A DNA stretch of 6,261 bases, taken from Bacteroidales bacterium. Lineage in GTDB: Bacteria; Bacteroidota; Bacteroidia; Bacteroidales; F082. How positions within the stretch are numbered: position 1 is the stretch's first letter; every line of letters begins with the position of its first letter. The notes under the pieces are model-generated. The model was not told the DNA's origin, did not search any database, and saw nothing but the letters and a program-made list of their open reading frames with translations. The DNA is taken from assembly GCA_029933565.1 (NCBI GenBank), contig JAOZNY010000176.1, positions 1 to 6,261 on the forward strand. The letters are read 5' to 3'. Shown here piece by piece: positions 1 through 5,772 of the stretch. A program made the translations under genes and the position numbers.

Positions 1-673
1 GAATTGAGTCCCATTGTTGGTCAACAACAAAATATGGATCTGGATCTACTGTAACACCATATGAAACATCAAATTTTCTAATCAATGTGTGATTTTCTGT
101 CCATGATAGCCAGAACAATGGCCCTACAATATAATTTGAAATAGTATATTCGGTTGGATTTCCACCACTGTTATAAGTAATTGTTGTGTCGTTTAGGTTC
201 CCCCAGCCGTTATCATCACTTGTCATAGGAGGGCCAGGCACCCCAAAAATATCAATAATGTCACCTGTAATTGTTTCAAGAGTTACAGCATCATTTCCAT
301 TAAAATACATCATTTTATTAACCTCATAAACGGGGCATAAAAAGATATCGGCTTTTTCTGCTAAAGCACTATCCACAGGTTGTTCAAAGCCAGTACCATC
401 CGGATCTTGTTTATCTAAAACAACAACAAAAGTTCCTTTTGATTCAATTGTTCCCGTAAGGCCAACTGCATTTGGTGTAAATCCACCATTTGAGTATCGA
501 ACCAACTGATAAGGACTTAGATCGATAGCATCAAGTGTTGGATTATAAATTTCAATCGCTTTATTATTTCCAGACCCTTCAACATATTCTGAAATAAATA
601 AATCTGTGCATTCCTGTGCATACGTAAAAGAAGCAAAGAAAGCAGCAAACATTATAAGTAATAGTTTTTTCAT
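1..673 (-). CDS. Secreted lamin-tail-domain (LTD) protein, 3' end off the window
   Basis: Only the N-terminal 224 residues are present; the gene runs off the left edge. It starts at ATG 673-671, followed at once by a typical signal peptide (residues 1 to about 19: MKKLL, hydrophobic core, TYA before a QEC mature start), so export through the inner membrane is expected. Residues 22-200 read as a lamin tail domain: ISEYVEGSGNNKAIEIYN (27-44) is the hallmark strand, followed by FNGNDAVTL (124-132), DIFGVPG (141-147) and TLIRK (196-200). LTD is an Ig-like fold found in bacterial secreted proteins, often beside nuclease, phosphatase or adhesive domains, and often on T9SS cargo. The part that would show any catalytic domain or sorting signal is missing, so the enzymatic role is unknown. 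It appears to be a single-gene transcript with its own promoter around 703-710. There is no Shine-Dalgarno, only an A-rich stretch before the start. The domain call is firm; the function is not. Confidence 0.85.
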   Translation of the reverse strand, partial: MKKLLLIMFAAFFASFTYAQECTDLFISEYVEGSGNNKAIEIYNPTLDAIDLSPYQLVRYSNGGFTPNAVGLTGTIESKGTFVVVLDKQDPDGTGFEQPVDSALAEKADIFLCPVYEVNKMMYFNGNDAVTLETITGDIIDIFGVPGPPMTSDDNGWGNLNDTTITYNSGGNPTEYTISNYIVGPLFWLSWTENHTLIRKFDVSYGVTVDPDPYFVVDQQWDSI

Positions 674-702
674 ATTAATTTTTTTTTAAATGTTAATGGC
701 TA

Positions 703-710
703 CAAAAATA
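703..710 (-). promoter_or_regulatory. Putative Bacteroidota -7 box for the LTD gene
   Basis: On the minus strand this reads TATTTTTG, an exact match to the TAnnTTTG -7 element of Bacteroidota housekeeping promoters. It lies 29 bases before the ATG at 673, giving a leader of roughly 20-25 nt. No good TTTG/TTG -33 element lies at the expected distance, so the call rests on one element in AT-rich DNA. Confidence 0.4.
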
Positions 711-798
711 CTAACAAATATTTATGTTGCACATATATATAACGATTTATTAATGTAAAAGGAGTGGAATTAACAAAATAGGCTTTCAAATATGCTGT

Positions 799-836
799 AA
801 AAGAAAAAGTCTTGCAGTGGGATTTTCTGCAAGACT
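799..836 (-). terminator. Rho-independent terminator of the zinc-ribbon micro-operon
   Basis: A perfect 10-bp stem pairs AGTCTTGCAG (808-817) with CTGCAAGACT (827-836) around a 9-base loop. Read on the minus strand the stem is followed directly by TTTTCTTTT (807-799), the layout of an intrinsic terminator. It begins 50 bases after the stop of the 63-residue gene at 887 and lies before the LTD gene, so it closes that small transcript and insulates LTD. On the plus strand there is no comparable T-tract and no gene to terminate. Confidence 0.85.
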
Positions 837-886
837 CTAAAATGGGTTTTATTATATTTTTATAATATCATTGATTTTATTGTAAT

Positions 887-1078
887 CTAAAGGAAGTAGG
901 ATTCTTTGTTAATAATAGAAAATAGTCGTAGTTTTTTATTATTTAAGTTTTCAAAGAAATATACTTTGTTGTTTTTTACAAAAACTTTGGAACTTATGAT
1001 ATCTGCATTTCTAGGTATTAGTCCAGCAGATTCAACATGGCTTTCAGAATAGGTTTCGTCAATTACTAAATCAATCAT
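887..1078 (-). CDS. Unrecognised 63-residue protein, coupled to zinc-ribbon gene
   Basis: I do not recognise this protein. The start chosen is ATG 1078-1076, because its ATGA overlaps the TGA stop of the zinc-ribbon gene, a classic translational-coupling junction; a longer in-frame reading from TTG 1120 would lie wholly inside the upstream gene. The product (starts MIDLVIDE, ends NKESYFL) has an acidic first third and then a run of short hydrophobic stretches (SKVFVKNNKVYFFEN, KLRLFSIIN) that could be a small beta-rich fold. It has no signal peptide, clear membrane helix or cysteines, so it is probably cytoplasmic. The upstream frame contains an A7 run (1089-1095), and a -1 slip there would fuse the zinc ribbon to this sequence. 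It could therefore be a separate gene, the second half of a frameshifted protein, or a programmed-frameshift product. The strong terminator 50 bases downstream supports a real transcript. Confidence 0.55.
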   Translation of the reverse strand: MIDLVIDETYSESHVESAGLIPRNADIISSKVFVKNNKVYFFENLNNKKLRLFSIINKESYFL

Positions 1079-1224
1079 TTCATTAATATTTTTTTGCCAT
1101 CTTTTGCACAGATAGGGCAATAGGAGTTACTAACAATAGTGATATAACCACAGCGCTCACATTTATAATATTTTTGTGATTTAGTCTTTTTTTCTTTTTT
1201 TTGCTCTGTATTCACACTTAGCAT
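1075..1224 (-). CDS. Small rubredoxin-like zinc-ribbon protein (49 residues)
   Basis: This gene starts at ATG 1224-1222 and ends at TGA 1077-1075. The first 18 residues are polar and very lysine-rich (QKKEKKTKSQK), followed by YYKCERCGY and then YCPICAK: two CxxC knuckles at C22/C25 and C36/C39. CxxCGY followed by CPxC is the signature of the rubredoxin-like zinc ribbon that also forms the C-terminus of rubrerythrins. It would bind one zinc or iron. The spacing between knuckles (10 residues) and the short length match stand-alone ribbon proteins rather than full rubredoxin, which is about 53 residues with longer spacing. The lysine-rich N-terminus suggests contact with nucleic acid or another acidic partner, but that is inference. 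The stop overlaps the start of the 63-residue gene by four bases. No convincing -7 box was found upstream. Confidence 0.75.
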   Translation of the reverse strand: MLSVNTEQKKEKKTKSQKYYKCERCGYITIVSNSYCPICAKDGKKILMK

Positions 1225-1265
1225 AAATAAAAGTAATATATTAAGAGTATATGCTTATATCAACT

Positions 1266-1322
1266 GCTGTGCCAAACTATTCCATTAAGATAAGTGAGTG
1301 AGTTAACTAATGGAGACACAGC
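1266..1322. repeat. Interrupted inverted repeat in the divergent intergenic region
   Basis: GCTGTG (1266-1271) pairs with CACAGC (1317-1322), and inside it TCCATTA (1281-1287) pairs with TAATGGA (1308-1314). The central 20 bases contain the palindrome GTTAAC (1302-1307). The two stems are separated by unequal unpaired stretches (9 and 2 bases). It lies between the zinc-ribbon start (1224) and the putative deoC -7 box (1340), so it could be an operator or part of a leader. No T-tract makes it a terminator. Confidence 0.4.
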
Positions 1323-1339
1323 CCTATACAACAATATTT

Positions 1340-1347
1340 TATTTTTG
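1340..1347 (+). promoter_or_regulatory. Putative -7 box for deoC
   Basis: TATTTTTG matches TAnnTTTG exactly and is identical to the boxes proposed for the LTD gene and the LiaF operon. A start site near 1354 would give a leader of about 108 nt carrying the hairpin at 1384-1415 and the 14-codon reading frame at 1413-1457. No TTTG lies about 20 bases upstream, so confidence is modest. Confidence 0.35.
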
Positions 1348-1383
1348 TGTATTAAATATTTCACATAAGTTATTAAAAAATTA

Positions 1384-1415
1384 CATTTATGGATATTTGA
1401 TTATATCCATAAATG
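1384..1415 (+). promoter_or_regulatory. 13-bp perfect inverted repeat in the deoC leader
   Basis: CATTTATGGATAT (1384-1396) pairs perfectly with ATATCCATAAATG (1403-1415) around the 6-base spacer TTGATT. This is the strongest symmetry in the divergent region. It could be an operator for a dimeric repressor or an RNA hairpin in the deoC leader. The spacer plus one flanking stem base can also pair with ATCAAAT at 1419-1425 (7 bp via 1395-1401), giving an alternative fold or a pseudoknot. On the plus strand no T-tract follows, so it is not a terminator of plus transcripts. On the minus strand TAATTTTTT follows, but no minus gene lies upstream to need one. Confidence 0.6.
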
Positions 1416-1457
1416 AATATCAAATTATTTGTTTTGCTATTTTTGCATTCAAAATAA
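1413..1457 (+). CDS. Possible 14-residue leader peptide before deoC
   Basis: ATG 1413-1415 opens a frame MNIKLFVLLFLHSK ending at TAA 1455-1457, four bases before the chosen deoC ATG at 1462. The start codon is the last triplet of the right arm of the 13-bp hairpin, so it would be sequestered when the hairpin forms, and the close stop would allow coupling to deoC. Four of the 14 residues are leucine. A frame this short can occur by chance, so this is offered as a candidate only; alternatively it is the relic of a signal peptide. Confidence 0.22.
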   Translation: MNIKLFVLLFLHSK

Positions 1458-1461
1458 ATTT

Positions 1462-2313
1462 ATGTGGAGTTTTAGAAAATACGAAGTAGATTTTGAGAAT
1501 CTCGAGAAAAGGGCGGCAGAAATTACTTCTATTAAAGTTGGTGGTGAAGAGCGTATTGAAATCCTAAAAAAAATATTAGGACTAATTGATCTTACCACAT
1601 TAAATGGTGACGATACAGATAAAAAAGTTATAGATTTATGCCTTAAGGCGATGGCTTTTAAGAATGAGACAAAAGGTATCCCCGAGGTTGCCGCTGTGTG
1701 TGTTTATCCGGTTTTTGCAGATATTGTATCAAGAAAATTACAAAATAGCGATGTAAAAACTGCTTGTGTTGCGGGTGCATTTCCCAGTGGATTGTCGCCA
1801 ATTGAACTACGTGAAAAGGAAGTTGAGTTTGCTGTTGAGAATGGAGCCGATGAAATTGATATGGTTATTAGCAGGGGCAAGTTGTTGGAAGGCAATGAGG
1901 ATTTTGTTTTTGATGAAATTAGTGATTTGAAAGTTGCTTGTAACAATGCACATTTAAAAGTAATACTTGAAACAGGTGAATTAAAAACAGTTGAAAAGAT
2001 CAGGAGGGCAAGTGAAATAGCAATTTTGTCGGGAACTGACTTTTTAAAAACTTCCACCGGAAAAATACAACCTGCAGCTACCCATGAGGCTTTTTTAATT
2101 ATGCTCGATACAATTAAGGATTACCACAACAAAACAAGGGCTAAAATTGGAATAAAGGCTGCTGGTGGTATTTCAACCAATGATGAAGCAATTGGTTATT
2201 ACCTTTTAGTACGTGAAGTGCTGGGTGAGGAATGGTTAAATAAGGAATTTTTTAGGATTGGTGCCAGCAGGCTTGCCGATAATATTTACAATGAGATATT
2301 GGAAATAGAGTAG
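1462..2313 (+). CDS. deoC: Deoxyribose-phosphate aldolase
   Basis: A class I (Schiff-base) aldolase that cleaves 2-deoxyribose-5-phosphate to acetaldehyde and glyceraldehyde-3-phosphate in cytoplasmic deoxynucleoside catabolism. The 283-residue product matches the E. coli-type DeoC TIM barrel: LIDLTTLNGDDTD (41-53), VCVYP (79-83), GAFPSG (105-110), GADEIDMV (128-135) with active-site D133, KVILETGEL (166-174), DFLKTSTGK (193-201) with Schiff-base lysine K196, GIKAAGG (230-236) with the proton-relay lysine K232, and the phosphate-binding RIGAS (265-269). All catalytic residues are present. It carries about 25 extra N-terminal residues relative to the core. The start is ATG 1462-1464; an in-frame TTG at 1429 would add 11 residues that overlap the structured leader and look non-coding. 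There is no Shine-Dalgarno, only A/T-rich sequence. No thymidine phosphorylase, phosphopentomutase or DeoR gene adjoins it, so it is not in a classic deo operon. Regulation may act through the leader hairpin at 1384-1415. Confidence 0.95.
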   Translation: MWSFRKYEVDFENLEKRAAEITSIKVGGEERIEILKKILGLIDLTTLNGDDTDKKVIDLCLKAMAFKNETKGIPEVAAVCVYPVFADIVSRKLQNSDVKTACVAGAFPSGLSPIELREKEVEFAVENGADEIDMVISRGKLLEGNEDFVFDEISDLKVACNNAHLKVILETGELKTVEKIRRASEIAILSGTDFLKTSTGKIQPAATHEAFLIMLDTIKDYHNKTRAKIGIKAAGGISTNDEAIGYYLLVREVLGEEWLNKEFFRIGASRLADNIYNEILEIE

Positions 2314-2342
2314 TGGAATAAATAAATTAAAGAAAATTTAGG

Positions 2343-3128
2343 ATGAAGAAATTATTGATATTGTTTTTGTTAGGTCTTGCTTTAGTTGCAGAATCACAAA
2401 CTTTGCTGACTGAAGCAAATGATTTTCATGTAAAAACTATCGACGGTCTATCAATTTACTTATTCCCTATTTTGGATGACAGTAATATGATTGTTGTAAT
2501 TGATTTCTTCTCAACAACATGCGGGCCGTGTCAGGATTATGCACCCGATTTCCAGCAGAGTTATGAGGACTTTGGCTCAAATACCAATAATGTATATTTC
2601 ATGGGCATTAATTGGGGAAACGACAATCAAGGTGTTAGGGAGTTTGATTCTATTTTTGGATTAACTTTTCCCACGGCGAGTGGTTCTCAAGGTGGTGGAA
2701 ATATTGTTTTCAACGATTATCAAATACAATCTTACCCTACAGTAATTGTTATTAAACCCGACCATTTTATTAGCAATCAGCATGTTTGGTATCCTACCAA
2801 TGAAAATATTAACGCGGCTGTAATTGAAGCTGGTGGTGTTTTAGTAGGAGAAAAAGAGATAATTGATAAAGAAGATAATTTTAGTTTTTTCCCGAACCCA
2901 GTTCAAAATACTGCTACTATAAATATTACATTAAGAAATTCTGCAGATATTTATTTTGACCTGCTGAATTCAAATGGACAAATTGTTTTTCAAAACACTG
3001 AATACCTTAAGGCTGGGGCAAATAGTATAAAACTTGATGTTTCAGATTTTGAGACTGGAATTTATTTTTTGAGAATGATTTCTGCTGAGGGGGTTGTTTC
3101 AGGCAAAAAATTAATTATTAGCCGATAA
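2343..3128 (+). CDS. Secreted thioredoxin-fold protein with T9SS sorting domain
   Basis: A 261-residue exported thiol-redox protein. Residues 1-19 are a signal peptide (MKKLLILFLLGLALVAESQ). Residues about 26-165 are a thioredoxin/TlpA-like domain: VVIDFFSTTCGPCQDYAPDF (51-70) holds the redox pair C60/C63, and SYPTVIVIKPD (130-140) gives the cis-proline P132 typical of the fold. Residues about 179-261 are a type A T9SS C-terminal sorting domain: FSFFPNPVQNTATI (180-193), then FDLLNSNGQIV, and the closing GIYFLRMISAEG and GKKLIISR. The protein should cross the outer membrane through T9SS and be surface-anchored or released, acting on extracellular disulphides or as a redox-active adhesion module. 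The usual tryptophan before CxxC is a threonine, which may shift the redox potential. It starts 29 bases after deoC with no intervening terminator, so co-transcription is likely. Its 3' end overlaps the hairpin terminator of the convergent operon. Confidence 0.9.
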   Translation: MKKLLILFLLGLALVAESQTLLTEANDFHVKTIDGLSIYLFPILDDSNMIVVIDFFSTTCGPCQDYAPDFQQSYEDFGSNTNNVYFMGINWGNDNQGVREFDSIFGLTFPTASGSQGGGNIVFNDYQIQSYPTVIVIKPDHFISNQHVWYPTNENINAAVIEAGGVLVGEKEIIDKEDNFSFFPNPVQNTATINITLRNSADIYFDLLNSNGQIVFQNTEYLKAGANSIKLDVSDFETGIYFLRMISAEGVVSGKKLIISR

Positions 3129-3132
3129 TTAA
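3105..3132 (-). terminator. Putative terminator of the LiaF-like/kinase/LytTR operon
   Basis: Read on the minus strand, TTAATTAT (3132-3125) pairs with ATAATTAA (3118-3111) around CGGCTA, and a run of six T (3110-3105) follows. It lies 47 bases after the LytTR stop at 3180. The 8-bp stem is entirely A/T, so it is weak. It sits inside the last codons and stop of the convergent thioredoxin gene, so the two transcripts would overlap in antisense. On the plus strand the hairpin is followed by CAAGAGG, so it does not terminate the thioredoxin transcript. Confidence 0.5.
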
Positions 3133-3179
3133 CAAGAGGCTCAATGAAAGTGTAAGTTATAGGAAATTATTTATTGTGC

Positions 3180-3932
3180 TTATATTCCCAATTGTTCTTT
3201 AAGTCCTTTAATTCTTGATTTACTAATACTTACCGTTCCTCCATCTTTAAGGATTACCACATACGACTCTTTGCCATATTTTTCAATTTTATTAATATGG
3301 TTTATATTAATTATGTGGGATCTGTGAACCCTAGAAAACATAGCAGAAGGTAGGGCATCTTCCAAATAATTCATAGTTTCTTTTTTTAAGTATTTTTTAT
3401 CGGCTGTTACCACTTCAACATAATCGTCCTGAGCAATTACCTGAACAATATCAGTTACATTGACCATGTCAATTTTATTGCCTGTTTTTATAAACATTCT
3501 TTCAATGGTTTCAGCCTCTTGTTTAATGTTTTCAGTTAACTGGCTTATTTTTTCAGTTTTATTTTTGTTTTGATCAAACCTTGCAATTACTTTGTCAATT
3601 GCTTCTTTAAACCTTTGTCTTGAAAAAGGTTTCATCAGGTAGTCAGTTGCGCTAAGTTCAAAAGCCTTAATTGCATACTGATCAAAAGCTGTTGTAAATA
3701 TTACTTCAGGCATATCGTCGATTAACTCAAGCATTTCAAATCCACTTAATTTAGGCATTTGAATATCCAGAAAAATCAGATCGGGCTTACTATTATTTAT
3801 TGCCTTAACACCACAAAAGCCATCCTCACATTCTTCAATCAGTTCTAGATTGTCGTAATCTTTTAAATATGCTTTCACCAACTCTCTGGCTGGCTTTTCA
3901 TCTTCAACAATTATAACCCTTAGTTTATTCAT
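3180..3932 (-). CDS. LytTR-family response regulator
   Basis: A 250-residue cytoplasmic transcription regulator, the output of the kinase encoded just upstream. Residues 1-120 are a receiver domain: acidic pair E10/D11, phosphoacceptor D56 in DLIFLDIQMP (51-60), conserved T80/T81 (VIFTTAFDQYAIKAF), and the signalling lysine K101 in LMKPF. Residues 121-145 form a charged, helical linker. Residues about 146-250 are a LytTR DNA-binding domain: MFIKTGNKIDMV, the AQDDYVEVVT strand, FSRVHRSHIININHI (199-213) with the invariant HRS, and the closing GGTVSISKSRIKGLKE. LytTR domains bind short direct repeats with a spacing of about one helical turn. All residues needed for phosphorylation are intact. 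It starts 18 bases after the kinase stop, consistent with one transcript. The target promoters are unknown; autoregulation of the operon is a reasonable guess. Confidence 0.95.
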   Translation of the reverse strand: MNKLRVIIVEDEKPARELVKAYLKDYDNLELIEECEDGFCGVKAINNSKPDLIFLDIQMPKLSGFEMLELIDDMPEVIFTTAFDQYAIKAFELSATDYLMKPFSRQRFKEAIDKVIARFDQNKNKTEKISQLTENIKQEAETIERMFIKTGNKIDMVNVTDIVQVIAQDDYVEVVTADKKYLKKETMNYLEDALPSAMFSRVHRSHIININHINKIEKYGKESYVVILKDGGTVSISKSRIKGLKEQLGI

Positions 3933-3950
3933 TTTTACTGTTTTTTTGTA

Positions 3951-5006
3951 TTAGCCTTCTTCTGTGGGAAACCTTAACAGAGCTGTAAAAGTAAGTTTTT
4001 CTGCTTTTATTACCAATAAATCCTGACGTTTGTAGATTAACTGAAGTCGTTTTTTAATGTTCGACAGCCCAATGCCCTGCCCTTTCTTTTTCACAGCTTC
4101 AGGGTCATAGTCATTGCTTATTTCAATATTTACATAATCTCCTTTTATATCACATTTAAGAGTTACTAAAACTTCTTCCGAACTATTGTAAACCCCATGT
4201 TTAATTGAATTTTCGATTAGAGGCTGTAAAATCATATTGGGTATTTCAATGCTAAGGCAGTCTTTACTAATATCATGAACAAAGCTCAACCTTTTTCCAA
4301 AACGTACTTTTTCAATATCAAGATACCTTGTCAAGTTACTAATCTCGTCCTTCAAACTGGTCTTCTCGTTTTTATCATGGCTGAGAGAATAGCGTAAAAA
4401 GTCGGAAAGTTTAATTACCATTTCCTGAGCATTGTCAGGGTTTGTAATAGTTAACGAACTAATAGAGTTTAGGCTGTTAAACAGGAAGTGAGGGTTTATC
4501 TGAGATTTAAGGGCATTAAGTTCAGCCTCCTGAACAAGATTTTTTAGGTCGGCTTCAACTTTTAGTTTATCTTGTAAATCTTCGTAATAAAGCATTACGT
4601 AATAGAACATTATAAAAAACAGATAAAAGAAAATACCTGTAATCACCCTCCAGGGCAAGCTGTCGTTAAGAAATTGAATATATGAACTATTCTCTACATA
4701 CATATTCTTCAATAAAAAATATGAAGAAACCAACCAAATGGCAATTATTACGACTGCCGTAATTAAATGACTTATAATCAGGTCGAAGGATTTTTGTTTT
4801 TCACGAAGGTTAAATCTTACCACAAACCAAAGGTTGTAGCCAATTATGGCAAAAAACAAATTAAAGACTGCTGAATCGGTAAGGCTAATAATACCTGGTA
4901 TTTCGTAGAAAAAGTTAATAATTATGGTATGGATGCCAAAAATAACGGCCCACACCATAATAAATGAAAAGAAATACGATCTGTGTTTGGATATTGGATT
5001 TAGCAT
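3951..5006 (-). CDS. LytS/YehU-type membrane sensor histidine kinase
   Basis: A 351-residue inner-membrane kinase. Four hydrophobic helices are visible at about 11-33, 46-66, 76-99 and 120-141, with no sizeable periplasmic domain, so it probably senses within the membrane or through a partner protein. A helical linker (142-168) leads to the His_kinase signature LKSQINPHFLFNSLNSI (166-182) with phosphorylated H173, then FLRYSL (203-208), the N-box PLIENSIKHG (262-271), and the ATP-lid motif GQGIGLSNIKKRL (309-321). These are features of the LytS/YehU family that pairs with LytTR regulators, and the cognate regulator is the next gene. The start chosen is ATG 5006-5004, which lies 10 bases after the stop of the LiaF-like gene and is preceded by CAGG. 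In-frame TTG/GTG at 5045/5042 would overlap that gene and are less likely. Confidence 0.93.
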   Translation of the reverse strand: MLNPISKHRSYFFSFIMVWAVIFGIHTIIINFFYEIPGIISLTDSAVFNLFFAIIGYNLWFVVRFNLREKQKSFDLIISHLITAVVIIAIWLVSSYFLLKNMYVENSSYIQFLNDSLPWRVITGIFFYLFFIMFYYVMLYYEDLQDKLKVEADLKNLVQEAELNALKSQINPHFLFNSLNSISSLTITNPDNAQEMVIKLSDFLRYSLSHDKNEKTSLKDEISNLTRYLDIEKVRFGKRLSFVHDISKDCLSIEIPNMILQPLIENSIKHGVYNSSEEVLVTLKCDIKGDYVNIEISNDYDPEAVKKKGQGIGLSNIKKRLQLIYKRQDLLVIKAEKLTFTALLRFPTEEG

Positions 5007-5016
5007 CCTGTTTTTT

Positions 5017-5745
5017 CTAGTAGTTTTTAACTTCAATTCCACCAAACATCACAAAGCCTTTTATTAGTAGTGTTTTTGATTGATCAATGTCGGATGGTCT
5101 TATGGTGCGCTTGTCGCCAAAGCCACCAAAAAGTGATAATACATCAGATTTAACCTGCCAGTCTTGGGGTACAATCAGTTTCGATCCACCAAACATTGTA
5201 AACACATCAATTACACATCCTTCTTCAGACATTTTTGTGTCCTTAAAATCAAATTCCGAGCCACCAAAGATTGCAGTAATTCTTCCACCTTTAAAATCCT
5301 GAGATTGTATTACTTTGTTACCACCTCCTAAAATTGAAATGTCGTCGAGGTAATCCATATCTGTTTCATTAATGGGAGTATTAATACTTCCTTTTGGTCC
5401 TTTAACATGATTTCTTTTGTATTTTCCTCTTCTTGTAAGAATAACAACCCCAACACCTATTAAAATTAATGGCCAGAAAACCTGACTGAATCTTATGTTA
5501 TAATCTATAAAACTTGGAAGCCAGAAGGCTATGCCAAGACCTATTAAAACATAAGCAGTAGTTCTTCTTTCATGAGTTGCAAGCAATACCACACCTATTC
5601 CTATAAGCAATGTTTTCCACGAAAAAATATATTGCCTAAGTGAAAAATCTACCAAATTGAAAGTCTCTAAAAATAGCAGTCCACCTGCAATTATGAGTAT
5701 TGCTCCGGCTATTATTCTTTTATCTATTGATTTATTCTCTTCCAT
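5017..5745 (-). CDS. LiaF-like membrane protein (LiaI/LiaF TM domain plus LiaF-type C-terminus)
   Basis: A 242-residue inner-membrane protein, first gene of a three-gene unit with the kinase and LytTR regulator. The N-terminal half has four hydrophobic segments (about 11-28, 40-57, 63-79, 88-104), with paired GxGxxxL helices of the kind seen in the LiaI/LiaF transmembrane region (DUF5668-like). After a basic linker (KYKRNHVKGPKG) the C-terminus (about 131-242) is a repeat domain: SILGGG (137-142), AIFGG (158-162), TMFGG (183-187), SLFGG (204-208) and VMFGG (232-236), spaced about 21-28 residues, matching LiaF/DUF2154-type cell-wall-active antibiotic response proteins and likely a beta-solenoid. 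In Firmicutes LiaF holds the LiaS kinase off until envelope stress; a similar role toward the adjacent kinase is inferred. The start is ATG 5745-5743; an upstream in-frame alternative at 5793 would overlap the likely promoter. Confidence 0.85.
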   Translation of the reverse strand: MEENKSIDKRIIAGAILIIAGGLLFLETFNLVDFSLRQYIFSWKTLLIGIGVVLLATHERRTTAYVLIGLGIAFWLPSFIDYNIRFSQVFWPLILIGVGVVILTRRGKYKRNHVKGPKGSINTPINETDMDYLDDISILGGGNKVIQSQDFKGGRITAIFGGSEFDFKDTKMSEEGCVIDVFTMFGGSKLIVPQDWQVKSDVLSLFGGFGDKRTIRPSDIDQSKTLLIKGFVMFGGIEVKNY

Positions 5746-5772
5746 CTTATTTTTATTTAAATAATTATAGGG

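Noticed and set aside
1384..1415. Rho-independent terminator
   Set aside because: On the plus strand no T-tract follows. On the minus strand a T-run follows, but no minus-strand gene lies upstream within reach.
1429..1461. TTG start adding 11 residues to DeoC
   Set aside because: The extension (FCYFCIQNKF) has no counterpart in the family and overlaps the structured leader; ATG 1462 is better.
1704..2057. Open frame of 117 codons on the minus strand inside deoC
   Set aside because: It is antisense to the conserved catalytic core of deoC, is serine/threonine-rich as expected of a shadow frame, and has no recognisable domain.
5087..5302. Open frame of 71 codons on the plus strand inside the LiaF-like gene
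   Set aside because: It is antisense to the conserved FGG repeats; its proline and serine content mirrors the glycine-rich sense strand.
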